Made by a program: the position numbers and the translations under genes. A stretch of 64,000 nucleotides of DNA from contig NZ_JARYGY010000002.1 of NCBI RefSeq assembly GCF_029906345.1, forward strand, positions 339,901 through 403,900, in the 5' to 3' direction. Of the stretch, positions 37,620-46,624 are shown piece by piece (the first letter of the stretch is position 1; each line of letters begins with the position of its first letter). Origin of the DNA: Aquimarina mycalae. GTDB lineage: Bacteria; Bacteroidota; Bacteroidia; Flavobacteriales; Flavobacteriaceae. The notes beneath the pieces are model-generated. The model made no database searches. It worked only from the letters and a program-made list of their open reading frames with translations, and was not told the origin of the DNA.

Positions 37620-38906
37620 TTACACGGTCGCTTTTGTTTTTTCGAAAGCAGCTTTTAAATCTATTTTTAGATCTTCTATATTTTCTAGTCCGACAGAAAG
37701 TCTAATTAAATCTTGTGTTACACCTGTAGATTCTTGTTGTTTAGGAGTTAGTTGTTGATGTGTAGTACTAGCTGGGTGTATAATTAAAGATTTAGAATCT
37801 CCTATATTAGCTAATAAAGAAAAAAGTTTAGTTTCATTAGCAATGGTCTTAGCAGCATCAAATCCTCCTTTTATTCCAAAAGTTATGATCCCACTTTGCC
37901 CTTTAGGTAAATACTCTTTTGCTAATTGGTTATATACATCACCTGTCAATCCAGGATATTTAACCCAACTTACCTGATCTTGATTTTGTAACCATGTTGC
38001 TAGGGCTAATGCATTTTCACTGTGTTTTTTAATTCTGATCTCTAATGTTTCTAATCCTTGTAAGATTTGAAAAGCATTAAATGGGCTCAATGCAGCTCCG
38101 TGATCACGTAATCCTTCAATTCTAGCCTTTGCAATAAAAGCAGCAGCTCCCAAGGCCTCATGATATACCAATCCATGATATCCTGGTGAAGGCTCTGTAA
38201 ATTCAGGAAATTTACCACTAGACCAATCAAATGTTCCAGCATCTATAATTACACCTCCCAGAGAGGTCCCATTTCCGCTAATATATTTTGTCAATGAATG
38301 AATTACAATATTAGCTCCATATTCTATAGGATTTAATAAAGCAGGTGTAGCCACCGTATTATCAACAATTAAAGGTACTTTATAAGCTTTTGCTTCGGCA
38401 GAAATCGTTTTGAGATCTAGTACATCCAACTTCGGGTTACCTAGTGATTCTACAAAAAATGCTCTTGTATTTTCTTGAACTGCGTCTTTAAAATTCTTTG
38501 CATTTGATGGGTCAACAAAAGTTGTAGTTATACCAAACCTTGGTAATGTAACATTTAAAAGATTATAGGTTCCACCATATAAACTACTTGATGCAACGAT
38601 ATGATCGCCTGCCTTTAACAATGTTAATAATGTTGTATTAATTGCTGCGGTTCCCGATGCTGTAACTACACCAGCAATACCACCTTCAAGCGCTGCCAAA
38701 CGTTGTTCTAAAATATCATTGGTAGGATTATTGAGTCTAGTATAAATAAATCCAGCCTCGGATAAATTAAACAAGTTAGCTGCATGATCTGCATTATTAA
38801 ATACATACGAAGTGGTTTGATAGATAGGTATCGCTCTTGTTCCTCCGTTTACGGTAACATCATGACCAGCATGTAAAGCTTCTGTTGCAAATTTTTGTGC
38901 ACTCAT
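37620..38906 (-). CDS. metY: O-acetylhomoserine aminocarboxypropyltransferase (sulfhydrylase)
   Basis: A 428-residue PLP enzyme that makes homocysteine from O-acetylhomoserine and sulfide. The start MSAQKFATEALHAGHDVT, PIYQTTSYVFNN, the PLP-lysine segment HSLTKYISGNGTSLGG and the family-typical length of about 430 distinguish it from MetZ/MetB (about 390). It is the first gene behind a SAM-I riboswitch; the leader from aptamer to ATG is 123 nt. metX follows after 30 bp. Confidence 0.95.
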   Translation of the reverse strand: MSAQKFATEALHAGHDVTVNGGTRAIPIYQTTSYVFNNADHAANLFNLSEAGFIYTRLNNPTNDILEQRLAALEGGIAGVVTASGTAAINTTLLTLLKAGDHIVASSSLYGGTYNLLNVTLPRFGITTTFVDPSNAKNFKDAVQENTRAFFVESLGNPKLDVLDLKTISAEAKAYKVPLIVDNTVATPALLNPIEYGANIVIHSLTKYISGNGTSLGGVIIDAGTFDWSSGKFPEFTEPSPGYHGLVYHEALGAAAFIAKARIEGLRDHGAALSPFNAFQILQGLETLEIRIKKHSENALALATWLQNQDQVSWVKYPGLTGDVYNQLAKEYLPKGQSGIITFGIKGGFDAAKTIANETKLFSLLANIGDSKSLIIHPASTTHQQLTPKQQESTGVTQDLIRLSVGLENIEDLKIDLKAAFEKTKATV

Positions 38907-39029
38907 AATTTTCTATTTTAAATTTTAATAATTAAATAAAATTCAAATACATCAAACACTGTATTAGTGTATGGTATAGAAAATTAAAAAGAAAGGAAAC
39001 GACAAATACAAGAAATGTAATTGTATCGA

Positions 39030-39131
39030 GTTATCTTCTTCGTCAATGACGAATAGAATTTAGCACCTTCTTTACGAATAAAGGGTTGCTAAGGTTTCAT
39101 AGGGTCTATTCCCTCCACCTTTCTTAATAAC
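39030..39131 (-). promoter_or_regulatory. SAM-I (S-box) riboswitch upstream of the metY operon
   Basis: On the minus strand P1 pairs GTTAT with ATAAC. Consensus strings are all present in order: AAGGTGGAGGGA, GACCCTATGAAACC, TTAGCAACC and GGTGCTAAATTC. P4 is formed by sequence around TTCGTCATTGACGAA. No strong terminator was recognised between aptamer and ATG, only ACACTAATACAGTGT, so control may be translational or use a weak hairpin. Expected effect: SAM represses metY-metX-thrA-osmC-metZ. Confidence 0.93.
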
Positions 39132-39160
39132 TTACTAATATGTATAAGAAACTTCGGGGA

Positions 39161-39187
39161 CAAAGCTAATAATTATTTTTAAACAAA
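39161..39187 (-). promoter_or_regulatory. Candidate promoter of the met operon
   Basis: On the minus strand TAGCTTTG (39161-39168) matches TAnnTTTG, and TTTG (39184-39187) lies upstream with a 15-bp spacer to TTG, slightly short for Bacteroidota. It is 30 bp upstream of the S-box, a suitable place for the transcription start. Confidence 0.45.
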
Positions 39188-39279
39188 AAACTATTTAAAT
39201 TAAAAATTGTTCTAAACTGAAAAAACCTGCTTAAAAAACTTCTTTTATTCAAAGAAAATTAATGATACGTTAAATCCTT

Positions 39280-39307
39280 TTGAATATTATCATTTTTTTT
39301 ACCTTTG
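39280..39307 (+). promoter_or_regulatory. Promoter of metK (Bacteroidota -33/-7 type)
   Basis: TTG at 39280-39282, a 17-bp spacer and TACCTTTG at 39300-39307 match the flavobacterial TTG-N17-23-TAnnTTTG promoter. Transcription would start near 39312-39314, immediately before the SAM-II-like element. Confidence 0.65.
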
Positions 39308-39318
39308 CCGAAATAGTT

Positions 39319-39417
39319 GAAGGGATAGATTTGACTGATTGCAACCCTAAAAGCTGAATTAACAATGTTTTAAATATAGCTATTGAATTAATTCAGTAAA
39401 TAAATGCTAAAGCAGTT
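39319..39417 (+). promoter_or_regulatory. SAM-II-like riboswitch candidate in the metK leader
   Basis: The order of elements follows the SAM-II pseudoknot. P1 AGGG (39321-39324) pairs with CCCT (39345-39348) around a loop GATTTGACTGATTGCA, which resembles the SAM-II loop GATTT...ATTGCA. The downstream conserved AAATGCTAAA follows (39402-39411). The pseudoknot can pair GCA (39341-39343) with TGC (39405-39407) and GACTG (39333-39337) with CAGTT (39413-39417). Between CCCT and the conserved 3' strand sits an extra 9-bp hairpin, CTGAATTAA with TTAATTCAG (39354-39396). It lies right after a promoter and 85 nt before metK. Family membership was judged by eye. Confidence 0.7.
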
Positions 39418-39501
39418 CGATAAAATATCATTCTCGTCGAAAGCTTCTTATTGCAATCCCGTCTTATTTATTCGAGTTTATTCTATAATAAAACAAAAAG
39501 A

Positions 39502-40758
39502 ATGGCATATTTATTTACTTCAGAAAGTGTATCTGAAGGACATCCGGATAAGGTAGCAGATCAAATTAGTGATGCATTATTAGATAACTTTTTAGCTTTT
39601 GACAAAGATTCAAAAGTGGCTTGTGAAACTTTAGTAACTACAGGTCAGGTTGTATTAGCAGGAGAGGTTAAATCCAAAACATATCTTGATGTACAGCACA
39701 TCGCAAGAGAAGTAATTAACAACATTGGATATACTAAAGGTGCTTATCAATTTAGTGGAGATTCCTGTGGAGTAATTTCTCTTATCCACGAGCAATCTCA
39801 GGATATCAACCAAGGTGTTGACAGAGAAACTAAAGAAGAGCAAGGAGCTGGAGATCAAGGAATGATGTTTGGTTATGCTACTAAAGAAACCGAAAATTAC
39901 ATGCCTTTGGCATTAGATATTTCTCATAAAATCCTTATCGAATTAGCTAAACTAAGAAGAGAAGGTACTGAAATTCCATATTTACGACCTGATTCTAAAA
40001 GTCAGGTTACTATCGAATATAGTGATGATAATGTCCCACAACGTATTGTGGCCATCGTAGTATCTACACAACATGATGATTTTGATATTGATGATGAAGT
40101 AATGCTTGCTAAGATTAAGAATGATATCGTTTCTATCTTAATTCCAAAAGTAGTTGCACAATTCCCCAAATATGTTCAAAAACTTTTTAATGATCAGATA
40201 ACGTATCATATTAATCCTACTGGTAAATTTGTAATTGGAGGTCCACATGGAGATACTGGTCTTACAGGACGAAAAATTATAGTAGACACTTATGGAGGTA
40301 AAGGAGCACATGGTGGTGGAGCTTTCTCCGGAAAAGACCCTAGTAAGGTAGATCGTTCTGCTGCATATGCATCTAGACACATTGCCAAAAACCTAGTTGC
40401 AGCTGGTGTAGCTACAGAAGCACTTGTACAAGTTTCTTATGCAATTGGAGTTGTAGAACCAACTTCTATTTTTGTAGATACATACGGTACCAGTACTTTA
40501 GGAATAACAGATGGAGAAATTGCAGATAAAGTAGCTAAAATATTTGATATGAGACCTGCTGCTATTGAAGAACGCCTCAAATTACGTAATCCTATATATC
40601 AGGAAACCGCAGCTTATGGGCATATGGGTAAAGAAGCTAAATTAGTTACTAAAGTATTTGAAAGTCCATACTCTGGAAAGGTAGAAAAAGAAGTTGAACT
40701 TTTTACCTGGGAAAAGTTAGATTATGTAGATCAGGTAAAAAAGGCTTTCAATATCTAA
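39502..40758 (+). CDS. metK: S-adenosylmethionine synthase
   Basis: A 418-residue enzyme that makes SAM from methionine and ATP. Start ATG 39502 gives the family N terminus [21 protein letters not shown], while an upstream TTG (39451) would add 17 unrelated residues. Motifs [32 protein letters not shown] and [19 protein letters not shown] are present. It is divergent from the met operon. The leader holds a promoter and a SAM-II-like element, so feedback by its own product is likely. No terminator was recognised after the stop. Confidence 0.97.
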   Translation: MAYLFTSESVSEGHPDKVADQISDALLDNFLAFDKDSKVACETLVTTGQVVLAGEVKSKTYLDVQHIAREVINNIGYTKGAYQFSGDSCGVISLIHEQSQDINQGVDRETKEEQGAGDQGMMFGYATKETENYMPLALDISHKILIELAKLRREGTEIPYLRPDSKSQVTIEYSDDNVPQRIVAIVVSTQHDDFDIDDEVMLAKIKNDIVSILIPKVVAQFPKYVQKLFNDQITYHINPTGKFVIGGPHGDTGLTGRKIIVDTYGGKGAHGGGAFSGKDPSKVDRSAAYASRHIAKNLVAAGVATEALVQVSYAIGVVEPTSIFVDTYGTSTLGITDGEIADKVAKIFDMRPAAIEERLKLRNPIYQETAAYGHMGKEAKLVTKVFESPYSGKVEKEVELFTWEKLDYVDQVKKAFNI

Positions 40759-40933
40759 TTTTATCATTAATTTACCGTAAATTTATGGCCTCCAATACTT
40801 TATGATATTTGATTTAGTTTTAATACACTAATCGGATACTATAATAGAACCTACGAATACTAAATAACCCGAATACTTGTTATTATTAACAAATACCTTT
40901 GGGTTACTGATTAAGTTATCAAAAAAAATTGAA

Positions 40934-41308
40934 ATGAGACTAAAATTTGGGATTGCAATTGTAATGTTTTGTATCTGTAGTATATCATTTGGACAAGACT
41001 ATAAAAGTAATATTGAGTCTATTAAAGATGTTGATCACAAAATAGAAGAGGGATCATATAAAGCGGATGATTCTGTTTCGGCTGACAGGCTTATTATTAA
41101 AACTTCTGAACAATCAGAAGCGAATCAAGATTATATTTCTTCGGTTTCTTTTAATGATCAAGAATGGGATGCGATAAAAAAACAAATCCAAAGTAATAAA
41201 AAAAGAATCATCAGCATCAAGGATGGAATTCATACTTTTAAAGTAATTGATACCGTTTTTCTAGATATTCCTCGTTCTAATCGAGAATCACAGTTATCTG
41301 GCTGGTAG
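40934..41308 (+). CDS. Small secreted protein of unknown function, paralog A
   Basis: A 124-residue protein not recognised as a known family. The ATG at 40934 opens a signal peptide (RLKFGIAIVMFCICSISFGQ); an upstream in-frame start would precede it with unrelated residues. The mature part is charged and ends in a block that recurs in the gene at 41582: SFNDQEWDAIKKQIQSNKKR, then IKDGIHTFKVIDTVFLDI and a final Trp. It is followed by a strong intrinsic terminator, so it is its own transcription unit. Confidence 0.75.
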   Translation: MRLKFGIAIVMFCICSISFGQDYKSNIESIKDVDHKIEEGSYKADDSVSADRLIIKTSEQSEANQDYISSVSFNDQEWDAIKKQIQSNKKRIISIKDGIHTFKVIDTVFLDIPRSNRESQLSGW

Positions 41309-41333
41309 CATATATAAATGCTGTAAAATACTC

Positions 41334-41365
41334 AGAGACTATCTTTTCAGATAGTCTCTTTTTTT
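41334..41365 (+). terminator. Intrinsic terminator
   Basis: An 11-bp perfect stem (AGAGACTATCT with AGATAGTCTCT, loop TTTC) followed by seven T residues, 25 bp after the stop of paralog A. It separates the two paralogous genes. Confidence 0.9.
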
Positions 41366-41581
41366 ATCTTATTTTTCTTGTCTCCAATACTTTTTCACGT
41401 TGTTCTTTCTTTTAACCAAGGCTATACTAAAACAGTATATTATCCATTATTAAAATGTTGATTATTAAGTGAACAGGGTATAAATCCTTAATTAAAAAGG
41501 GTTGTTTTCCCTCTATCATTAATCCAACACTAGTAGTACATTAGCTATTGAAAATTAAGTAGTTAAAAAAATATTAAGGAT

Positions 41582-41905
41582 ATGAAAAAGATAGTACTAA
41601 TATTAATTTTAATATGGGTTGGGCAGCACTCATATGGACAAGAAATCCAGCATAAAAACATCACTAACGAAGCGAACAATGCTGAAAAACCAACATCAAA
41701 AAACACTCTGGAAGATTCTATTTCAAATAGAGGGAATGATATTTTCTACAGTGATGCTGAATGGAGAAAAATAAAAAGAGAAATTCAGAGAAACAAAAAG
41801 AGAATCACCAATAATAAAGAAGGGGTTCATAGTACTAGAGTTTTAGATACTATTTATTTAGAAATAAAAATTTCTAAAACCGCTTCGCAAATAACCGATT
41901 GGTAG
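41582..41905 (+). CDS. Small secreted protein of unknown function, paralog B
   Basis: A 107-residue protein with a signal peptide (KKIVLILILIWVGQHSYGQ). Its C-terminal half is a clear paralog of the gene at 40934: YSDAEWRKIKREIQRNKKR, then NKEGVHSTRVLDTIYLEI and TDW at the end. The middle is Asn/Thr/Lys-rich and not conserved between the two. Product is likely periplasmic or outer-surface. Function unknown; no domain recognised. Confidence 0.75.
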   Translation: MKKIVLILILIWVGQHSYGQEIQHKNITNEANNAEKPTSKNTLEDSISNRGNDIFYSDAEWRKIKREIQRNKKRITNNKEGVHSTRVLDTIYLEIKISKTASQITDW

Positions 41906-42115
41906 GCTTAATAACAATTAACACACAATACGATCTTAGGGTAGAAAATGGCTTACATTATTTAAGTAACACCTGCATTGATATACAGAAACCTATCGAA
42001 TCCCAAGTAACATTATTCTTTTTTTAAATAAAAAATACAACTAAATCATCTAAAAACAGACAATAGATTACCCCAAAAGATTTTAAAAAACTCAAATACA
42101 GCAAAATAAAAAATC

Positions 42116-45025
42116 ATGGGAAAAACACTTCGTGTCTGCCTGGCAATGGGTGGCGGAGTCTCTTTAGGCTCTTTTTCAGGCTCTGCATTAACTGAAGCTT
42201 TAAAATTGTTAATTCTTTACGGTAGAGATAACGATAAAAAAGAGTATCAAGAAATTATTGTAGACGGAATGAGTGGTGCAAGTGCTGGAGCAATTGCACT
42301 AACTATAATGCTTAAGTGTCTTATTGACTATCGTTCTATGATTCCTTTATTTAGCGAGAAACTTAAAGAAGGTGATTTGCTTGACGAAATTATTAATGAT
42401 TATTTTGGAGGAGATGCTGTAAAAGCAGAAAAACATCGAAAAAAATTCGAAACGTTAAAAGCATTACAACTTGCTCAGAAAATCCAGTATAAATTATGGG
42501 TCGACGAAGTAAATTCTGTAAAGCTATATGGCGACAAAATTGATGAGAAATATAAAGCAAAGCCAAATGAATCATTCTCATTATTAGACAGGAAACTGTT
42601 AGAAGAACTCACCAAAAAGTATTTAATGACTTCAGAGGGTGTTGATATTTCTCGAAGACAACTTTTAGATCCAAAACGAGTAATCTTTGCGTGTTCACTT
42701 ACAAATCTTCTACCCATTGAAATTGATTTTTTCAAAAAGAGTAACCTTGCAAAAGGCAGTGATGATAATCAAATTCATGAAAAGGATAAATTACAACAGA
42801 ATTTTTTGAAATCAGTTGGATCGGAAAATCATTCAGAATTAAGAGTCATAGATTTTATTTTTGATGAACATGCGGTTGCTAAAGAAGGAAAAGAAACTGA
42901 TTCCAGATGGTTAAAGTTTTGCAATACACCTAATCCAAACATTCCTACACATTTTGACATAACAGATAAAGCTGCGTGGGCTACAATCTCTGCATCTGCT
43001 CTTGGCTGTGGAGCATTTCCTATTGCGTTTGAGCCTGTTCTCCTTAAAAGATTTAAACAAGAGTTTGGAGATAATAACAACAATACAAATTGGCCTTCTT
43101 CATTTATTAAAATCCAAAGTGAAATTAAAGAACATACAGCCAAAAGCAATAAATCCTTTAATAACAACTGTTATTTTGCAGAAGAAGGAAACAATTCGTT
43201 GAACTACGAAAGTTTTAATTTTCCATATATCGATGGAGGAACATTTAACAACGAGCCCATACGAGAAGCATTTAAAATAGGCACTTTTCAAGATTTTGGA
43301 AGAATTACCCACAATGAAGAAAGGCTTATTCTATTTGTCGATCCTATTGTTAGAAAAGAACAATATCATTCGTTTAAAGTTTCAGCTTTCTCTCCTGTAA
43401 AGATATCAGATAACGAAGTTTCATTTAAAAAAGAACTAGGCAAACTTTTGGGAAACACTTCAAGCATATTGGGCGTGCTCACCAATCAAGGGAGTATTAA
43501 GGAAGAACACAAAATCATTGATATCAAAGAAAACTTTGAGCTTAGAAACACTATTTTCAATTATTTGGATGCAAATACCAATATGAGTGGTAATTTAAAT
43601 ATTAAAATCATTGCTACTGCATTTAATAAAATTGCTAAAAATCTTAAAAATGGTATCATTTCTTTAGGAACGCGAGATCCTATGGAATACTTTTTGGCAG
43701 AAATTCATAAAAGTTGCCTTCAGCAAGAAAAAGATCAAACAGAATGCTTGAACATTAGTAAAGCAATGTTAAACGATCTAAAAGATAAAATCAACGATCA
43801 TAAAATTGCTGATATTACACAAGTATATGATTTATTAAAGCTAAACACTCAAGAAGATCGCAATGGTTTTGCACAAACTGTCTTTAAAGTTATTGCTGAT
43901 TTTGCACTAAACACCGATGGTAAAAATGAAAATGCATACAGAGCTGCTATCTTACCAATTAATAAGAATCTAGATACGATTGAATTACCAGGAAGTGAAA
44001 TTGAAGCATTTGGAGGATTTGCGTCATTAAAAGCACGACAATATGCTTTTGAATTTGCACGCTTAAGCACTTTATTATCTTTAAAAGAAAGTGCAGGAGG
44101 CTATAGACCTAATAGTCCTTTTATCGCTAATGAAGGATTTAAAAACTTTGAAGAGCTGTTAACTAATAAGATCGAGAAAATAAATTTCTTTAGTAACAAA
44201 AATGAGTATGCCAAAGAGCTCGAGAATCATCTTTTCACTCCTTCTCTAATGCGTATAAAAGGGGTGTTGCTTAGTAATAAATATTTAAAATTTATATTGT
44301 TGAAAATTCCTTTTGTAGCAACATCGTTATTAGGTACGGTTATCATGCCTATCGCTTCTATTGGATTATTTGCTGCTTCTATTTTCAGAAAATCTCCTTG
44401 GCGCGGTTCTAACATTATAAAAAAATTTATTAGTAACAGTGTAAATCAAATTAATTATTTACCCTTAGAACCTGTAACGATATCTATATTAAGTGACACA
44501 GAACTTAATACGAAACTTTTATTTCGTTGTGCCGATAACTCAATAAAAAAACGAAAAGCGATTGAAGATGTTTTGGAAATCTCAGAAAACAAAAAAAGAT
44601 ATCAGTATTATTTTCAGGTATCCCTTCTAGAATACATTAAACAAGAAAACGCTATTCGTCCAGATACTATATCACAGAATGCAATATCTTTAAAAATTAG
44701 TTCGCAACTAATTCAGAGATTAGGATTATCACTTTCTGGAAAAGTAAAAGTCCCTAATAATATTGATGGTAATCTAGACCCAATAAATAAACGTGTTGCT
44801 ATCGAAAATAATTATACCGATATTATTACAGAAATGCGCATTGATGACTTTAATCTACCTTTATTAAATAATGCTGTTAATGATCCTTCGACTGGTTTAC
44901 ATTACTCTCTAAAGAACATTAACTATCATGTAAATCCTTTGCTAGAAATTGATTTACAAAAAATAACTGAAGGATGGTATTTTAAAGAACAAACAGAATC
45001 ATTGGATAAAAAGTTATTACGATAA
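42116..45025 (+). CDS. Large patatin-like phospholipase family protein
   Basis: A 969-residue protein. The N-terminal part carries patatin motifs: glycine-rich oxyanion loop MGGGVSLGSFSG (residues 11-22), nucleophile elbow GASAG with Ser 56, and the catalytic-dyad Asp in YIDGGTFNNEP (Asp about 373). The insert of about 300 residues between Ser and Asp is large for patatins. Residues about 720-760 are strongly hydrophobic (FILLKIPFVATSLLGTVIMP), so it may sit in or on a membrane although no signal peptide is seen. The C-terminal 200 residues match nothing I recognise. Lipid acyl hydrolase activity is inferred. Confidence 0.85.
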   Translation: MGKTLRVCLAMGGGVSLGSFSGSALTEALKLLILYGRDNDKKEYQEIIVDGMSGASAGAIALTIMLKCLIDYRSMIPLFSEKLKEGDLLDEIINDYFGGDAVKAEKHRKKFETLKALQLAQKIQYKLWVDEVNSVKLYGDKIDEKYKAKPNESFSLLDRKLLEELTKKYLMTSEGVDISRRQLLDPKRVIFACSLTNLLPIEIDFFKKSNLAKGSDDNQIHEKDKLQQNFLKSVGSENHSELRVIDFIFDEHAVAKEGKETDSRWLKFCNTPNPNIPTHFDITDKAAWATISASALGCGAFPIAFEPVLLKRFKQEFGDNNNNTNWPSSFIKIQSEIKEHTAKSNKSFNNNCYFAEEGNNSLNYESFNFPYIDGGTFNNEPIREAFKIGTFQDFGRITHNEERLILFVDPIVRKEQYHSFKVSAFSPVKISDNEVSFKKELGKLLGNTSSILGVLTNQGSIKEEHKIIDIKENFELRNTIFNYLDANTNMSGNLNIKIIATAFNKIAKNLKNGIISLGTRDPMEYFLAEIHKSCLQQEKDQTECLNISKAMLNDLKDKINDHKIADITQVYDLLKLNTQEDRNGFAQTVFKVIADFALNTDGKNENAYRAAILPINKNLDTIELPGSEIEAFGGFASLKARQYAFEFARLSTLLSLKESAGGYRPNSPFIANEGFKNFEELLTNKIEKINFFSNKNEYAKELENHLFTPSLMRIKGVLLSNKYLKFILLKIPFVATSLLGTVIMPIASIGLFAASIFRKSPWRGSNIIKKFISNSVNQINYLPLEPVTISILSDTELNTKLLFRCADNSIKKRKAIEDVLEISENKKRYQYYFQVSLLEYIKQENAIRPDTISQNAISLKISSQLIQRLGLSLSGKVKVPNNIDGNLDPINKRVAIENNYTDIITEMRIDDFNLPLLNNAVNDPSTGLHYSLKNINYHVNPLLEIDLQKITEGWYFKEQTESLDKKLLR

Positions 45026-45190
45026 TTTCTAGTATAAAATAAAGTATGTAATAAAAGCATCCTGTATGCAATATCAATTATAAGGGAATTTCACCGATTT
45101 AAAATCAGAATCAAATACAACAAATGACACATCAATAATATCTGATAATACATCGGTTCGGTTTTTGATGAACAATAAAAAAACTCTATT

Positions 45191-45535
45191 ATGAAAACTG
45201 ATACGTATACTAAAACTATTCTGACTATTATTGCTGTTTGTCTAAGTGTTATTGTGTTAAAAGACATAAACATCATACCAAAAGCACATGCAGAAGAAAT
45301 ACCGACATCTCTCAATTACGGAATTGTTCCAGTTAATAACGATGGAACTATTACGGTTAGACTTGATACTACAGATGAAATTGATGTAAATATCAAAAGT
45401 ATTGACAGCTATGATAAACTTAAAGTAGATATTAATAAAGTGAGTACAACTGATGAGCTGAATATAAACGTGGACGAAATAGGAGGAAGCTATGTTTCTA
45501 GCGGTGGTCCTATTAAGGTAAAAATTCAGAATTAA
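45191..45535 (+). CDS. Hypothetical membrane-anchored protein
   Basis: A 114-residue protein: N-terminal membrane anchor (ILTIIAVCLSVIVL, residues about 10-23) followed by a predicted periplasmic tail. The tail is Asp/Ile/Val-rich with alternating residues (ITVRLDTTDEIDVNIKSID, LNINVDEIGGSYVSS). Short proteins starting MKTDTYTKTILTIIAVCL are common in Flavobacteriia and have no known role. It is 165 bp after the patatin gene and convergent with doxX. Confidence 0.75.
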   Translation: MKTDTYTKTILTIIAVCLSVIVLKDINIIPKAHAEEIPTSLNYGIVPVNNDGTITVRLDTTDEIDVNIKSIDSYDKLKVDINKVSTTDELNINVDEIGGSYVSSGGPIKVKIQN

Positions 45536-45581
45536 TTTTCAGATTCTTCTCTTTAAAAATTTCACTTAAAAACTTTGCTAT

Positions 45582-46004
45582 CTATTGCTGCATTTTTAGG
45601 TAATAATCTACAGAATGTTTTCCCGACCCATAGAACAGAAAGAATACACATAGCAAAAATACTACACTGGCAATAACTAAATTAGCGACATTCATTTCGC
45701 CAACAAAATTAATAATTATTGCACCTATGAGTAGTGGTAACTGTGCAGCAACAGACCAACGTGTTAACAATCCAAAAGCAATTAGTATCCCTCCTATTAA
45801 ATGAGCAGGAGCTACATAATGAATTACAATCATCCCTCCAGCTAGATTCTGAACGGGTTTCAGTAAATCAACCAGTATTTGACTATTGCTTAGGAAATTT
45901 ATTCCTTTTAAGAATAAAAATACACCTAATGCTATTCTAAGAAGATCTAATGGGTAATACGTATGAGCATTTGCCCATTTATTTAATGATTTTATCGTTG
46001 GCAT
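45582..46004 (-). CDS. DoxX family membrane protein
   Basis: A 140-residue protein with four hydrophobic segments (LLRIALGVFLFLKGINFL, YVAPAHLIGGILIAFGLL, LPLLIGAIIINF and VIASVVFLLCVFFLFYG), the DoxX pattern. DoxX-like proteins are thought to work with redox partners at the membrane. Here the neighbour is a DUF302 protein on the same strand 92 bp upstream, which gives little help. No specific reaction can be assigned. Confidence 0.88.
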   Translation of the reverse strand: MPTIKSLNKWANAHTYYPLDLLRIALGVFLFLKGINFLSNSQILVDLLKPVQNLAGGMIVIHYVAPAHLIGGILIAFGLLTRWSVAAQLPLLIGAIIINFVGEMNVANLVIASVVFLLCVFFLFYGSGKHSVDYYLKMQQ

Positions 46005-46096
46005 AATGAAAACAAGTATTGATTAAACCACTATAAGATACTGATTTTTAGCGAAATAAAAAACACTGCAATACATATGCAAATATTAAATCAGAA

Positions 46097-46507
46097 TTAC
46101 AGACCTGCAGCTAATGCAGTAATATTATGTAGTGCCCCATTTATTGTATTCAGTACCTCATCTTTATTATCAATCCCGTGACGTTGTTTTAGGAATGTTG
46201 GGTCATTATAAGAAACTTTCACAGATTTCTGTTCATCCTGCCATACCATAATTTTCTGAGGAAGATCCAATCCTACGGTCTGTGCATTTTGCATTAAAGG
46301 AGTTCCTAAATTAGGGTTTCCAAACAGCACTATTCTTGTAGGGTTTAATTCTAAACCTACAGATTTGGCATTCGCCTGATGATCTAATTCTGCTATAATC
46401 TTTAAATTTGGATTATTATTAATGACTTCTATTAATGAATTGTAGGTATCATTGAAACTTTTAGTACTTACTTTAGTAATTATTCCTTGTTGTGATGTGA
46501 TTTCCAT
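46097..46507 (-). CDS. DUF302 domain protein
   Basis: A 136-residue protein with no signal peptide. The DUF302 pattern is clear: SFNDTYNSLIEVINNNPNLK, AELDHQANAKSVGLELNPTR, LFGNPNLGTPLMQ and LPQKIMVWQDE, a compact alpha/beta fold. Function is not established; members can bind small ligands. It precedes doxX on the same strand. Confidence 0.9.
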   Translation of the reverse strand: MEITSQQGIITKVSTKSFNDTYNSLIEVINNNPNLKIIAELDHQANAKSVGLELNPTRIVLFGNPNLGTPLMQNAQTVGLDLPQKIMVWQDEQKSVKVSYNDPTFLKQRHGIDNKDEVLNTINGALHNITALAAGL

Positions 46508-46624
46508 ATATAGTTATAATTCGTTTTTATTATCCGTTAGACGAATTATATATATCTTGATTACATAGAAAAAAGTGATTTATACAAAAGTTGAGAATCT
46601 ACTTTCCTATAAAAAGATTTGGTT

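Noticed and set aside
39451..39501. Upstream in-frame TTG extension of metK by 17 residues
   Set aside because: The extension lies in the regulatory leader and the family N terminus begins at the ATG at 39502.
42829..43167. A 112-codon open frame antisense to the patatin gene
   Set aside because: Complement of a clear coding sequence; no start context or domain.
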